Shown here one piece after another: positions 54,964-64,000 of a stretch of DNA of 64,000 nt. Source of the DNA: Burkholderiales bacterium. Lineage in GTDB: Bacteria; Pseudomonadota; Gammaproteobacteria; Burkholderiales; Burkholderiaceae_C. The stretch's first letter is position 1. Every line of letters starts with the position of its first letter. A program made the position numbers and the translations under genes. The DNA lies in NCBI GenBank assembly GCA_003963005.1, contig RXJW01000043.1, positions 1 to 64,000 on the forward strand, written 5' to 3'. A model generated the notes under the pieces. The model made no database searches and was not told the DNA's origin. It saw nothing but the letters and a program-made list of their open reading frames with translations.

Positions 54964-55833
54964 GTGGACATCGCCGACCTGCGCAGCTACCTCGTCATCT
55001 CCCGCCTGGCCAACCTGCGTGCCGCGGCCGACGTGCTGCACCAGACGCCCTCGGCGCTGTCCAAGAGCCTCAAGCGCCTGGAGTCGTCGCTCGGCACGCC
55101 GCTGTTCGACCGCGTCGGCAAGTCCTTGCGCCTGAACGCCGCCGGGGAGCGCCTGGCGGCCCGGGCGGTGGAACTCGTCGCGCTGGCGGACGCGACCGCC
55201 GCCGAGTTCAAGGGCCAGGTGCCACCGAGCCGCTGCCGCGTGATGGGCCCGCCGGTGCTGCAGGCGGCCTTTGCTGCGTCGCTGACGGCGCAGATGGTGC
55301 ATGCCGGCGAACGGGTCGTGGTGGATTTCGTGTCCTGCTTCGAAGACGCCGCACTCACGGCCCTGGGGCGCGGCGAGGCCGACCTGGCACTCGTGACGGC
55401 CGCCGCGCTCGCGCAGGCGGCGCCCGCCCAGGCGACATCGGTGCACGTGGGTGACGTGCGCATGCACCTCGGCGTGGGCCCCGGCCACCCGCTGGCGCGC
55501 CGCACGCAGGTGGCCATGGCCGAGGTGCTGCACCACGACTTCGCCTGCGTGGAGCGCTCGCCTTTCTGCGGCATCGACCGCGGCAGCCGCTCCGATGGCT
55601 GGCGTGACGATCACTTCCCCCGGCGCATCCGCTACTGGGCCGACGACCTGGACCTGCTCTACACCCTCGTGCTGCAGGGCCTGTGCCTGGCCTACCTGCC
55701 TGACTTTGCCTTCGAGCAGCGGCCCGGGCTGAGGCCGCTGAGCGTCACCGATTGCCCGTTCGACTGCGTGGAGCGGGTCTATGCCGTGTCCGCGTCGCGG
55801 GCCGCGCAGTCGGTCGGGCGGTCATCGTCTTGA
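54964..55833 (+). CDS. LysR family regulator
   Basis: A 289-residue LysR regulator starting with GTG. The HTH region reads RAAADVLHQTPSALSKSLKRLE followed by LFDRVGKSLRLNAAGE; the C-terminal effector domain is of ordinary length. It is divergent from the NADP-dependent oxidoreductase and probably controls it through the intervening inverted repeat. The 210 bases after it (55834-56043) contain no gene that I can support. Confidence 0.9.
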   Translation: MDIADLRSYLVISRLANLRAAADVLHQTPSALSKSLKRLESSLGTPLFDRVGKSLRLNAAGERLAARAVELVALADATAAEFKGQVPPSRCRVMGPPVLQAAFAASLTAQMVHAGERVVVDFVSCFEDAALTALGRGEADLALVTAAALAQAAPAQATSVHVGDVRMHLGVGPGHPLARRTQVAMAEVLHHDFACVERSPFCGIDRGSRSDGWRDDHFPRRIRYWADDLDLLYTLVLQGLCLAYLPDFAFEQRPGLRPLSVTDCPFDCVERVYAVSASRAAQSVGRSSS

Positions 55834-56043
55834 GGCGGCACGGTCGCTGCGCCCGTCCGGTCGCGGCCGCGTGGGGCCGAGCGTGTGCATCACCGGCGTT
55901 CTTGCGTCGCCCGGCCACCGTGGTCGTGCGCCAGGCCCGGCAGGCGCGACCCCCTGGTGCGCCGGGGGCGGCGTCCTCTGACTTCAGGATGGCGCCTGCC
56001 GGGAGATCGCTCATCATCCGGCGCACATCCCGGAGAAACGCGC

Positions 56044-56949
56044 ATGGACGACAAGCCAGCTTCTGGCGGCAGCCGCCTGATCAGTGCCCGTGGCCGCAAG
56101 GCCTGGTGGCTGGCCGGCCTCGTCAGCACGGCGGCGCTGCCGGCACTGGCGGGCCCGGTGGTCTTCAGCACCGGCGGGGTCGACGGGCGCATGGCGGCGG
56201 CGTCGCGGCCGGCAACGCCGGGGCGATTCGAGATCGAAACGGCCGACGATTTCACCGTCAGCAGCCGCACGCGCTACACGCACGCCACCGTGACCGGACT
56301 GTTGACCGGCGGTGCGGGGTTGGCCGACATCCAGTCCGTCGCCACCGAGGTGTACCGGGTCTTTCCGAACGACGCCAACACCGGGCGCACGCCCAACGTG
56401 CCGACGCGGACGAATTCGCCGTCAGATCTTGCCCTGACGAGCCGCGACAGTGGGAGTGGCAGCCTGAGCTTCACGCTCACCGTGCTGTCGAACAACTTCG
56501 TGGCATCCAACTCGGTGGCGCCGGGCGGCATCCACGCCAGCCCGAACCAGACCACGGGCGGCAATGGTGCCGTCGGCGGCATCGAGGTGTTGATCGACAT
56601 CGCGTTCTCGACGGCGCTGGAGCTCGACGCCGATCACTATTTCTTTGCCCCGCAACTGGCCCTGGCGCATGGCGACTTCTACTGGCTGTCTACGGCGCGG
56701 CCGATCGCGGCGCAGGGCACGCCGTTCTCGCCGGACCTGCAGGGCTGGACGCGTGATGCCGCGCTGGGCCCGGACTGGCTGCGTGTGGGCACCGACATCG
56801 TCGGCGGGGCAGGCGCCCCGACCTACAACTTCGCCTTCTCGCTGGACGGGCAGACCGTTGCCGCCACCGTGCCGGAGCCCTCAGCGCCGGCCTTGGTGCT
56901 GCTGGCCACGGCTGCCGCCTGGGCCGGCATCACGAAGCGGCGCCGCTGA
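56044..56949 (+). CDS. PEP-CTERM sorting-domain protein
   Basis: A 301-residue exported protein: an Arg-rich N-terminus and hydrophobic signal (WWLAGLVSTAALPALAG), a Ser/Thr/Asn/Gly-rich middle, and a C-terminal tripartite anchor with VPEPSAPALVLLATAAAW followed by KRRR. PEP-CTERM proteins are processed by exosortase EpsH/XrtA and are often linked to exopolysaccharide; no exosortase gene is in this window. The ATG at 56044 has a GGAGA-type ribosome site shortly before it. It is monocistronic; function unknown, probably extracellular matrix. Confidence 0.88.
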   Translation: MDDKPASGGSRLISARGRKAWWLAGLVSTAALPALAGPVVFSTGGVDGRMAAASRPATPGRFEIETADDFTVSSRTRYTHATVTGLLTGGAGLADIQSVATEVYRVFPNDANTGRTPNVPTRTNSPSDLALTSRDSGSGSLSFTLTVLSNNFVASNSVAPGGIHASPNQTTGGNGAVGGIEVLIDIAFSTALELDADHYFFAPQLALAHGDFYWLSTARPIAAQGTPFSPDLQGWTRDAALGPDWLRVGTDIVGGAGAPTYNFAFSLDGQTVAATVPEPSAPALVLLATAAAWAGITKRRR

Positions 56950-57022
56950 CTCACATCGAACCCTGGCGGCGCGCGCCGGGTTCGGGCGCCTGCGCAGCAC
57001 GGCCCTGGACCCGCCCGGTCAC

Positions 57023-57754
57023 TCAGCGAAAGCTCCAGCGGTTGCGCCGCTCTTCCGTGGCTTCACGCCATTGCTCGTTGGCGGCTTGCAGGTCGCGCTC
57101 GACACCGAGCTGGCCGCTCTCCAGCGCCAGAGCCCAGTCCTGCATGGCTGGCGGAAAGTGCAGTTCCGCAGCCTGCTGCAACCAATGCCTGGCGATCCGG
57201 GCGTCTGGTTCGAGACCGTCGCCGTGGGCATAGGCCTGCGACAGCAGGTACATCGCGCGCGCACTGCCTCGCCGTGCGGCGAGCTGCAGCAGACCCGCCG
57301 CTCGGCGGGCATCACGGGGCTCACCGTCGCCATTGCGCGCCGCGAGGGCCAATGCCAGCGCAGCCCCCGCATGCCCGGCATCGGCAGCGCGTGCGAACCA
57401 GCTGCGGGCGAGCTCCGCGGACATCGCGCAATGCAGCTTGCCGGTGCGGTACGCCTCGCCCAGGGTGAAGGCGGCCTCGGCGTCGCCGGCCTCGGCCGCC
57501 TGGGTGAGCCAGTGCAGCGCATCGGCGGAGCGGGCGGTATCGCCTGCCAGCGCCAGCCCCAGTTCGCGCGCGGCCACGCGGGCCAGCGGACCGCCGGCCT
57601 CGGCCCATTGCCTCAGGCGCTGCAGGTCCGGTGCCGCGTGCGTCTGAGCTGCCCGCATGCCGAGCGACTCGACAGCCGCAGCATCCGGCGGCGGCGCCAC
57701 GCAGGCGGTCAGCGCCGCCGTGGACAGCACGGCGGCCAGGGCGCAGGCTCTCAC
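57023..57754 (-). CDS. Sel1-repeat lipoprotein
   Basis: A 243-residue lipoprotein (lipobox ALTAC, Cys18) made largely of Sel1/TPR-like repeats: AEAGDAEAAFTLGEAYRTG, ADAGHAGAALALALAARNG, ARRGSARAMYLLSQAYAHG and AELHFPPAMQDWALALE. Such alpha-solenoids bind other proteins in the periplasm. It begins with a GTG whose GTGA overlaps the cpdB stop by 4 bp, so it is translated with cpdB and may serve as its scaffold or partner; the ORF is otherwise free-standing. Confidence 0.88.
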   Translation of the reverse strand: MRACALAAVLSTAALTACVAPPPDAAAVESLGMRAAQTHAAPDLQRLRQWAEAGGPLARVAARELGLALAGDTARSADALHWLTQAAEAGDAEAAFTLGEAYRTGKLHCAMSAELARSWFARAADAGHAGAALALALAARNGDGEPRDARRAAGLLQLAARRGSARAMYLLSQAYAHGDGLEPDARIARHWLQQAAELHFPPAMQDWALALESGQLGVERDLQAANEQWREATEERRNRWSFR

Positions 57755-59856
57755 TTGCTCAGATCGATGGCGTAGCGCGCGTAGCCCGACGCGTCCACCG
57801 TGCCTTCAGCAGTCACGTTCGACAGGCCCAATTGCTGCGCCACGGCCAGCTTGCCCGGCGCGCTGCGCAGCACCACGGGGCCCGCGGTGGTCGTCTTGAC
57901 GAAGCTCCAGGAGCGGGCCGCGCCGTTGGCCGCACGCGTGAGCGCCGTCTGCTTGCGCAGGTAGGCGGCCACGACGGCCTGGTTGGCATCGGGCGACTTG
58001 ATGATCGTCTTGCTGCCGTCGATGCCGGGGAAGTTGCCACCGCCGCCCGCCCGGTAGTCGTTGGTCGCGACGATGAAGTCGGCCGTGTCGGCGACCGGCT
58101 GCCCCTGGAAGCGCAGGTTGACGATGCGGGAACCGACCGGCTTGGTGACGTCGATCTGGTAGGTCAGCGCATTGCCCTCGGCGTAGAACACGTCGAAGTT
58201 GAAGATCGTGGAGTAGCTCGGCACCAGGTCCTGGGTGGCCGCGGCGGTCGGGTCGATTTGGCCGAACTGCTTGGCCGAAGTCTCCAGCCAGTTCTTCAGG
58301 TCGGCCCCCTTGATCTTGACGGCCTGGATGTTGTTGTTGCCGTACAGGTACAGGTCACCCGGGTTGCGCACCTGCAGGGCGAAGGGGCTCGTGCTGCTGG
58401 CGCCCGGCGCCACGTCGGTGAAGTCACCGGCCCCGTTGCGGCCCGCTTTGAACGGCGCGCTGCACGAGATGACCGGGATGCCTGCATAGCTCTTCAGCGT
58501 GGCGTCCGTGCTGTTGGCGATGAAGGTCTTGACGTAATCGATCTGCGCCTGGTTCACGATCTGGATCGCGCTGACGTCGCCCACCAGCGAGAAGTAGGCA
58601 GACATCTGGAAATCCGTCGACACGCCCAGCGGCTGCTTGGCGTAGGCGATGGTGGCCTGATGCTCGGCGTCCACCAGCTTGGCCATGTCGGCGTCGGGCG
58701 TGACGAAGGTCTTGCCGTCCTGCCAGGCCAGGCCACGGGACTCGACCGAGGTCTTGTCCTTCTGCACGACCCACTTGCCGCCCTGCCAGACCAGGTTCAG
58801 CTTGATGATGCCCAGGCGGCGGCCCCAGCTCTGCGCCATGACGGTCGGGACGTTGTTGACCAGGCCCTTGGTCGAGTCCACGGTCGCCGTCGGCAAGGCC
58901 AGGAGCGAGGCGTCGAGCTTCGGTGCATTGGGCTCGCTCGCGGCCGGGAAGATCAGGTGCGAATGTCCCGTGATCAGCGCGTCCAGGCCCGGCACCGTGG
59001 TCAGGTGCAGGCTGCCGTTCTCCATCTTCGGGCTGTAGGCGCTGGCGTCCAGGCCGCCGTGGGACAGCGCCACCACCAGGTCGGCCCCTTTGCTGCGGGC
59101 CTCGGCCACGTACTTCTGGGCCGACTCCAGCACGCCGGTGACCGCCACCTTGCCGGTCAGGTTCTTGGCGTCCCAATCCATGATCTGCGGCGGCACGAAA
59201 CCCAGCACGGCGATCTTCAACGGGAGGGTGGCAGATTCGCCGGTGGGCAGCTGGACCGTGAAGTTGCGATTCAGCAGCACGTAGGGCGGCAGGATCGGCG
59301 CGCCGTTCGTGGCGCTGGTCACATTGCTGTTGACGACCGGATAGCTCGGTGCGCCGCAGCTGCCGGCAGGCTTGGCCACGCCGGCCACGCCGAGGTCGGC
59401 ATTCAAGGTCTGGCTCAGGAAGGGCAGACCGTAGTTGAACTCATGGTTGCCCAGGCCGGCAGCGTCGTACTTCAGCGAGTTCATCGCCTTGTAGATGGCG
59501 AGGGTCTGCGCGCAGGTGACCGGCTGCGCCAGTGCCTGGAAGTCGCCCAGCAGCGTGCCCTGCGTCGCGTCGCCGTTGTCGAACAGCAGGTTGTTCGGGT
59601 TCTCGGCCCGCGCCGCCTTGATCACGCTCGCGGTGGCGGCGAGACCGAGTGTGCCCGAGCCCGTCAGGTCGGCCAGCCGGTAGTAGTCGTAGCTGAGCAG
59701 GTTCTGGTGCAGGTCCGTCGTGCTGAGCAGCGCGACCTGCATCGTCGTGCCTTCAGCCACCCCATTGGACTTGGACTGGTAGTCGCAGCCGGTCAGCGGC
59801 AGGACGACCAAGGTGGCACACAGGGCCGCGGAAAGCGGTGTTAGGCGGAATTGCAT
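57751..59856 (-). CDS. cpdB: 2',3'-cyclic-nucleotide 2'-phosphodiesterase/3'-nucleotidase-like lipoprotein (CpdB-like)
   Basis: A 701-residue periplasmic bifunctional enzyme that opens 2',3'-cyclic nucleotides and dephosphorylates 3'-nucleotides for nucleotide scavenging. The lipobox is LPLTGC (Cys24), unlike E. coli CpdB, which has a cleaved signal only. Metallophosphoesterase motifs STTDLHQNLLSYDYY, DNGDATQGT, GNHEFNYGLPFL, SHGG and ITGHSHLIFP are intact; the C-terminal 5'-nucleotidase domain contains VATNDYRAGGGGNFPG. The DYYR and NHEFNYG forms distinguish CpdB from UshA. ATG at 59856; the following Sel1 lipoprotein is coupled by a 4-bp overlap. About 650 bp upstream is nearly empty. Confidence 0.92.
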   Translation of the reverse strand: MQFRLTPLSAALCATLVVLPLTGCDYQSKSNGVAEGTTMQVALLSTTDLHQNLLSYDYYRLADLTGSGTLGLAATASVIKAARAENPNNLLFDNGDATQGTLLGDFQALAQPVTCAQTLAIYKAMNSLKYDAAGLGNHEFNYGLPFLSQTLNADLGVAGVAKPAGSCGAPSYPVVNSNVTSATNGAPILPPYVLLNRNFTVQLPTGESATLPLKIAVLGFVPPQIMDWDAKNLTGKVAVTGVLESAQKYVAEARSKGADLVVALSHGGLDASAYSPKMENGSLHLTTVPGLDALITGHSHLIFPAASEPNAPKLDASLLALPTATVDSTKGLVNNVPTVMAQSWGRRLGIIKLNLVWQGGKWVVQKDKTSVESRGLAWQDGKTFVTPDADMAKLVDAEHQATIAYAKQPLGVSTDFQMSAYFSLVGDVSAIQIVNQAQIDYVKTFIANSTDATLKSYAGIPVISCSAPFKAGRNGAGDFTDVAPGASSTSPFALQVRNPGDLYLYGNNNIQAVKIKGADLKNWLETSAKQFGQIDPTAAATQDLVPSYSTIFNFDVFYAEGNALTYQIDVTKPVGSRIVNLRFQGQPVADTADFIVATNDYRAGGGGNFPGIDGSKTIIKSPDANQAVVAAYLRKQTALTRAANGAARSWSFVKTTTAGPVVLRSAPGKLAVAQQLGLSNVTAEGTVDASGYARYAIDLSK

Positions 59857-60499
59857 GGACGATGAGCGTGAGGTTGAGGGCGCGTAGTGTCTTGGGCTTG
59901 CATGACCAACCCGTGAAATCGGCGCAGCCTCCCAGTGCCCCAGGCATGCCGTCGCGCATGCCGTCGTGCGCGACGCGCTGGACGGCCCGCTCGGATGCAG
60001 GCGGTGGAGCGCAGCGCGCCAGCGCAGCTCAGGGAACAGGCGGATCGGAGCCCGGTTCACACGGCGTCTCGACCACCCGGGAGACCGCCAGCCGCGTGAC
60101 CTCGGCGTAGGCCTGCATGGCCTGCAAGGCGAACCACACCGTGACCGGGCGCTGAGGCCGGTCGAATCGTCCTGTCGCGGCCGGCACAAAGCCTGCGAAG
60201 ACCGCGCTCGCGCTGCCGTGGGCACGGCTGGGCTGCACGCCCAGCGGCGCGCGACGGCCCGCGGGGCGCTGCGGCGGTGTCGATCGAGTCAAGACATCGA
60301 GGTCATCATGCCGGCTCGTCGGGCCTGCGTCGTGGCGCAAGACCAGGCCGTCCGGCTCGTGGGCATCGCGAACGGCGCGGTGAGCGCTCAGCGGGCAGCA
60401 CGCCGTCGCGCTGACGGTCCTCATCAGGGCCAGCGTCGTGGTCGTCATGCGCGCGCAGTTCAACGGCCGGCCGGTGCAAGCGCGGCCGTGCGCAGGTTC
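59857..60499. other. Gene-poor 640-bp stretch upstream of cpdB
   Basis: No convincing gene is present between cpdB and the truncated RND pump. The best candidate is a minus-strand frame at 60029..60463 (TTG or an ATG at 60448), with a plausible helical C-terminus (VWFALQAMQAYAEVTRLA) but an N-terminus rich in Arg/Pro/His like a frame artefact. It could be the degraded end of an old gene, adjacent to the pump breakpoint. The cpdB promoter must lie at the 59857 end. Confidence 0.35.
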
Positions 60500-61484
60500 C
60501 GCTTGAACCCAGTGTGTTGATCGGCAGTACCTTCAGTGCGTCCGGCAGTGCCCCACGCATCTCGTCGAGCTTCTGGCGCACACCGTCAACGATGGCCAAC
60601 GTGGACGTCGCGCCGTTCTTCAGCACCGACATGAGCACTGAGAGCCCGCCATCGACGTGGACGATGTTGGTCTGCGGCGCGTTGCCATCGCGCACCTGCG
60701 CGACATCGCTCAAGAGCACCGCAGTGCTATTGACGTTCTTCACCGGGATGCGGCCGATGTCCGCGATGGCTGAAGGCGCGCTGTTCAGCTGCAGCGTGTA
60801 TTCCAGACTGCCGATCTTCTGAGTCCCGATGGGCGTGAGGACGTTCTGCGCTGCCAGGGCAGCCGCGACATCCTGCGCCGACAAGCCGCGCGCCTGGAGC
60901 GCGGCGGGGTCGATGTCGATCTGCACCTGACGCTGCTTACCGCCGTAGGGCAGTGGAATTGCCGCACCAGGCACCGTGACCAGCGGGGTGCGCACGGTGT
61001 TCATGCCCAGGTCGAAGAGCTGCTGCTCCGACAAGCCCTCGCCAGACAGTGCCACCTGCAGGATGGGCACGGTCGCCGCGTTGTAGTTCAGGATCACGGG
61101 CGGCTGAATGCCCGCAGGCATGAGGCGCAAGGCCACCTGCGAAGCGGCGGTCACCTGTGCGTTGGCCGTGGCGATATTGACGCCCGGTTGGAAGAAGATC
61201 TTCACGACGCCGACGCCCGGGTAGGTGCTGGCCTCGATGTGCTCGATGTCGTTGACCGACGTCGTCAGGATGCGCTGAAACGGCGCGGATACGCGGCCGG
61301 ACATCTGGTCAGGCGACAAGCCGGTGTATTGCCAAGCCACGGCAATGACCGGGATGCGGATCTCCGGAAAGATGTCGGTCGGCGTGCGAAGCGCCACCAG
61401 CGGCCCGATGATGAGCAGCAGGAGCGCCAGGACGACGAAGGTGTAGGGGCGCCTCAGGGCGACGCGAACAGCACCAAGCAACAT
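60500..61484 (-). pseudogene. Truncated RND efflux pump inner-membrane subunit
   Basis: A clean N-terminal fragment of an RND (AcrB/HAE1-like) permease: first helix FVVLALLLLIIGPLVALRT, then TPTDIFPEIRIPVIAVAWQY, APFQRILTTSVNDIEHIEAS, YPGVGVVKIFFQPGVN and the PN1/DN subdomain motifs. Family homology runs to about residue 322-328 (KVLPIN) and then stops near 60500-60520, against an expected length of over 1000 residues; the remaining 64 in-frame codons to 60306 are unrelated. The membrane-fusion partner normally located upstream is absent; instead the cupin-decarboxylase gene lies 24 bp upstream. A functional pump is not possible from this locus. Confidence 0.85.
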
Positions 61485-61508
61485 GTCTACGTTCCCGATG
61501 GATGGAGT

Positions 61509-62324
61509 TCAGCGTCGATCGGCCGCGAAGACCTCGCGCGCCACGCCGATAGCCGTGACGGCGTTGGGCCAGCCGGCGTAGAAGGCCAGGTGGGTGATGG
61601 CCTCGATCACTTCTGCCTCGGACAACCCGTTCTGTCGAGCAAGGGCTAGATGGCCCTTGAGCTGTTCGGGGCGATACATCGCCGTCAGCGCACTCACGGT
61701 GGCCAGGCTTCGATCCCTTCGCGAAAGCCCGGGCCGGGCCCAGACGTCACCGAACAGCACCTCATCGGTCAACTGAGCGAACTTGGGCGCGATGTCACCG
61801 AAGAGCTTCTGCCCCTGACTCGGTGCCGCCGCGCCACTTCCGACCACCGGGATTGGTGTTGCGGTGTACTGCTCGTCCGGCACATGCTCCATCCATTCGG
61901 CCGCGCTGCCGTTGAGCATCTCTGTGATGGCGAGGTGCGTCATTGCGCTGTCGGTTGCGGCGCCGTGCCAGTGCTTGACGTGGGGAGGAATGTGGACCAC
62001 ATCGCCGACGCGGATCTCCTCAACTGGCCCACCCCAGCGCTGAATGCGACCGATGCCCGCGGTGACGATGAGCGTTTGCCCCAGCGGATGACTGTGCTAG
62101 GCCGTGCGGGCGCCGGGGGTGAAGCTGACCGAGCCCGCTGATGCACGGGCCTCGCCGGTGGGCGTTTGCAGCATCTCCACGGTCACCTTGCCCGTGAAGT
62201 TCTCGGCCGGCGCCGTGTAGCTGCTGCGGCTGCCCGCGCGGCTGATGGTCAGCGCAGGCTCGACTGCGGTGGCGGGGTCCAGCAGGACCGCCGCCATGGC
62301 AGCGGCCGTGACGATGGGTTTCAT
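61509..62324 (-). pseudogene. Cupin-carboxymuconolactone decarboxylase fusion gene interrupted by an in-frame TAG
   Basis: A signal-peptide-bearing (PIVTAAAMAAVLLDPATAVE) cupin domain followed in frame by a carboxymuconolactone decarboxylase-like domain ([39 protein letters not shown]). Reading the minus strand without a stop would give about 271 codons. At 62097-62099 a TAG stands where cupins of this kind have Trp in TAWHSHPLGQ; the codon is one base from TGG. Downstream residues [11 protein letters not shown] and [12 protein letters not shown] are intact and in frame, arguing for a recent nonsense change (or sequencing error, or readthrough). The ORF track therefore splits it into 62097..62363 and 61509..62000. 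The gene ends 24 bp before the RND fragment. Confidence 0.85.
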
Positions 62325-62347
62325 GTTTGGCTCCTTGGCTTGCGGTG

Positions 62348-63148
62348 TCAGGCGTCGACCCATTGCCGGTAGTCGGCCAGCACGCGCTCGGGCTCGGAGG
62401 CCAGCGGCATGTTGGGCTCATCGAGGACCGCGTCGAGCGCACGAGGACCGTCAGGCAGCAAGGCGGCGAAGAGGCTGTCCAGGTCGTCCTGCGCCGTGCC
62501 GCGCTCCGCCACCAGCTCCAGGGTCTTGTTGCGGGCGGCTTCGGAGGTGAGGCTATGCACCAGCACCTGCGCGATCTGCCGGCGTGACACCACGCCATCG
62601 CTGGGGTCGCCGGCATGGCGCTTGTCACCCTGCAGGAACACCAGGCGATGCTGGTCTTTGGCGTTGTAGTCAAACCAGCCCGGGCGAACGATGGTGTAGG
62701 GCATGCCACTGGCACGCACCAGCCGCTCGCCGCGCCGCTTCCAGTCGTGCACCTCGGTAGCCCGGTTGTAGGCGCCGTTGCGGTTCGTCGTGCCGATGGA
62801 GGTCATCAACGCGATGCGTACCTCACGCCCACCCAGCGCCTGCAGGACGTTGCGAACCGCACCGTAGTCCACCTGCTCGGCGCCCAGCTTGCCGCCGCCA
62901 TCGGCGCCATGGGTGAAGACGATGGCATCGACGCTCTTGACGGCAGCCACCAGCGTGTCCGCCCGGGTCAGGTCCCCGGTGACGCGCCGAGCCGCGGCGG
63001 GCAGGAACTGCGCGCGCGTGGTGTCGCGAACCAGCGCATCGACGGAATGGCCGCGGCTCAGCGCCTGTTCCACGGCCAGGCGTCCGATGCTGCCCGTCGC
63101 GCCGACGACCAGGATCTTCAACGGGTGCGTTGCAGCCATCGTCGTCAT
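62348..63148 (-). CDS. NAD(P)H-binding atypical SDR-family protein
   Basis: A 266-residue protein of the NmrA/NAD(P)-binding atypical SDR type. The dinucleotide motif is VVGATGSIGRLAVEQAL, with ALVRDTTRAQF after the second strand (arginines suggest NADP), and DAIVFTHGADG, MTSIGTTNR and IVRPGWFDYN follow. No catalytic YxxxK is obvious, so it may be a cofactor-dependent reductase or a redox sensor. ATG at 63148. It lies 23 bp upstream of the cupin-decarboxylase gene and about 230 bp downstream of the aldo/keto reductase, on the same strand, in what looks like one redox gene cluster. Confidence 0.88.
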   Translation of the reverse strand: MTTMAATHPLKILVVGATGSIGRLAVEQALSRGHSVDALVRDTTRAQFLPAAARRVTGDLTRADTLVAAVKSVDAIVFTHGADGGGKLGAEQVDYGAVRNVLQALGGREVRIALMTSIGTTNRNGAYNRATEVHDWKRRGERLVRASGMPYTIVRPGWFDYNAKDQHRLVFLQGDKRHAGDPSDGVVSRRQIAQVLVHSLTSEAARNKTLELVAERGTAQDDLDSLFAALLPDGPRALDAVLDEPNMPLASEPERVLADYRQWVDA

Positions 63149-63192
63149 GCCCGCGCCCCTTCCGAGAGTGATGCCATGTCGATGACGAGGCG

Positions 63193-63376
63193 TTACTTGA
63201 CGGCCGACATGGGCCCGTAGGACTCGTTGATGTCTTGGATGTGGATGTCGCTGACGACGTCGTCAGCTCGCGGGCTGCGGTGGTCGAACCGGAACAGGCC
63301 CAGGCGGCCTGCGGGCGGACGGGCGGCATGGCTCTCGACGGGATAGGTCGTGGTGGCGTCCTTGAAAAGATGGGAC
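63193..63376 (-). other. Start-less open frame, possible gene remnant
   Basis: Between the aldo/keto reductase stop and the SDR start is a minus-strand frame of about 60 codons, ending TAA at 63193-63195, with no ATG/GTG/TTG start. Its last part (GRLGLFRFDHRSPRADD, VVSDIHIQDINESYG) has normal amino-acid composition and could be the tail of a lost gene. It may equally be chance in a GC-rich sequence. Confidence 0.3.

Positions 63377-64000
<624 letters not shown>

Noticed and set aside
60306-60499. C-terminal 64 codons of the RND ORF
   Set aside because: No RND similarity; the reading continues by chance past the breakpoint.

Overview
The window is a GC-rich, densely packed chromosomal segment of a betaproteobacterium. 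Gene content points to the Burkholderiales, probably the Rubrivivax/Leptothrix/Roseateles neighbourhood: glnE beside a yhdP-type gene, an exeA/gspB pair, a PEP-CTERM protein, an Anbu proteasome homologue and many LysR regulators. This placement is inferred from gene families and base composition, not from a marker gene. I saw no rRNA, tRNA, CRISPR array, prophage or complete insertion sequence.

Layout. (1) 0-7 kb: a non-coding repeat, then glnE (minus) divergent from yhdP. (2) 7-11.4 kb: a LysR regulator divergent from four genes joined by 4-bp overlaps (quinone oxidoreductase, RidA-like, class V aminotransferase, nitrilase-family amidase). (3) 11.4-16.1 kb: a secreted tricorn-like protease and an MFS transporter. 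(4) 16.1-19.7 kb, minus: two exported proteins, a GNAT acetyltransferase, ubiH and a solute-binding protein. (5) 20.8-28.3 kb: a signalling block with a degenerate HD-GYP response regulator, a second regulator and a PAS histidine kinase, divergent from a propeller-GGDEF sensor. (6) 28.3-36.4 kb: an amine oxidase-like flavoprotein and a nucleotidyltransferase, then an envelope cluster on the minus strand: TonB/TolA-like protein, SGNH hydrolase, anchored proline-rich protein and an enlarged Lnt-like acyltransferase. (7) 36.5-46 kb: a small ORF, a hydroxyacid dehydrogenase, a YdeI-like protein, an M13 peptidase, gspB/exeA and two overlapping membrane diguanylate cyclases. (8) 45.3-50.2 kb: an SDR, rlpA, an FAH hydrolase, nadC, an alpha/beta hydrolase and Anbu. 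(9) 50.2-59.9 kb: oxidoreductases with LysR regulators, a PEP-CTERM protein, a Sel1 lipoprotein and cpdB. (10) 59.9-64 kb: a decayed-looking region with an almost empty stretch, a truncated RND pump, a cupin-carboxymuconolactone decarboxylase gene cut by one in-frame amber codon, an SDR, and an aldo/keto reductase running off the end.

Themes. Three GGDEF proteins keep both the GGEEF active site and an RxxD inhibitory site, while the only HD-GYP-like domain lacks most metal ligands, so the window makes but probably does not hydrolyse c-di-GMP. Envelope functions recur: YhdP, Lnt-like, SGNH, TonB-like, GspA/GspB, RlpA. The best candidates for something undescribed are the SGNH/proline-rich/Lnt-like cluster (30.5-34.8 kb), the RidA-centred overlapping module (8-11.4 kb), the degenerate HD-GYP regulator, and Anbu without its usual partner genes.
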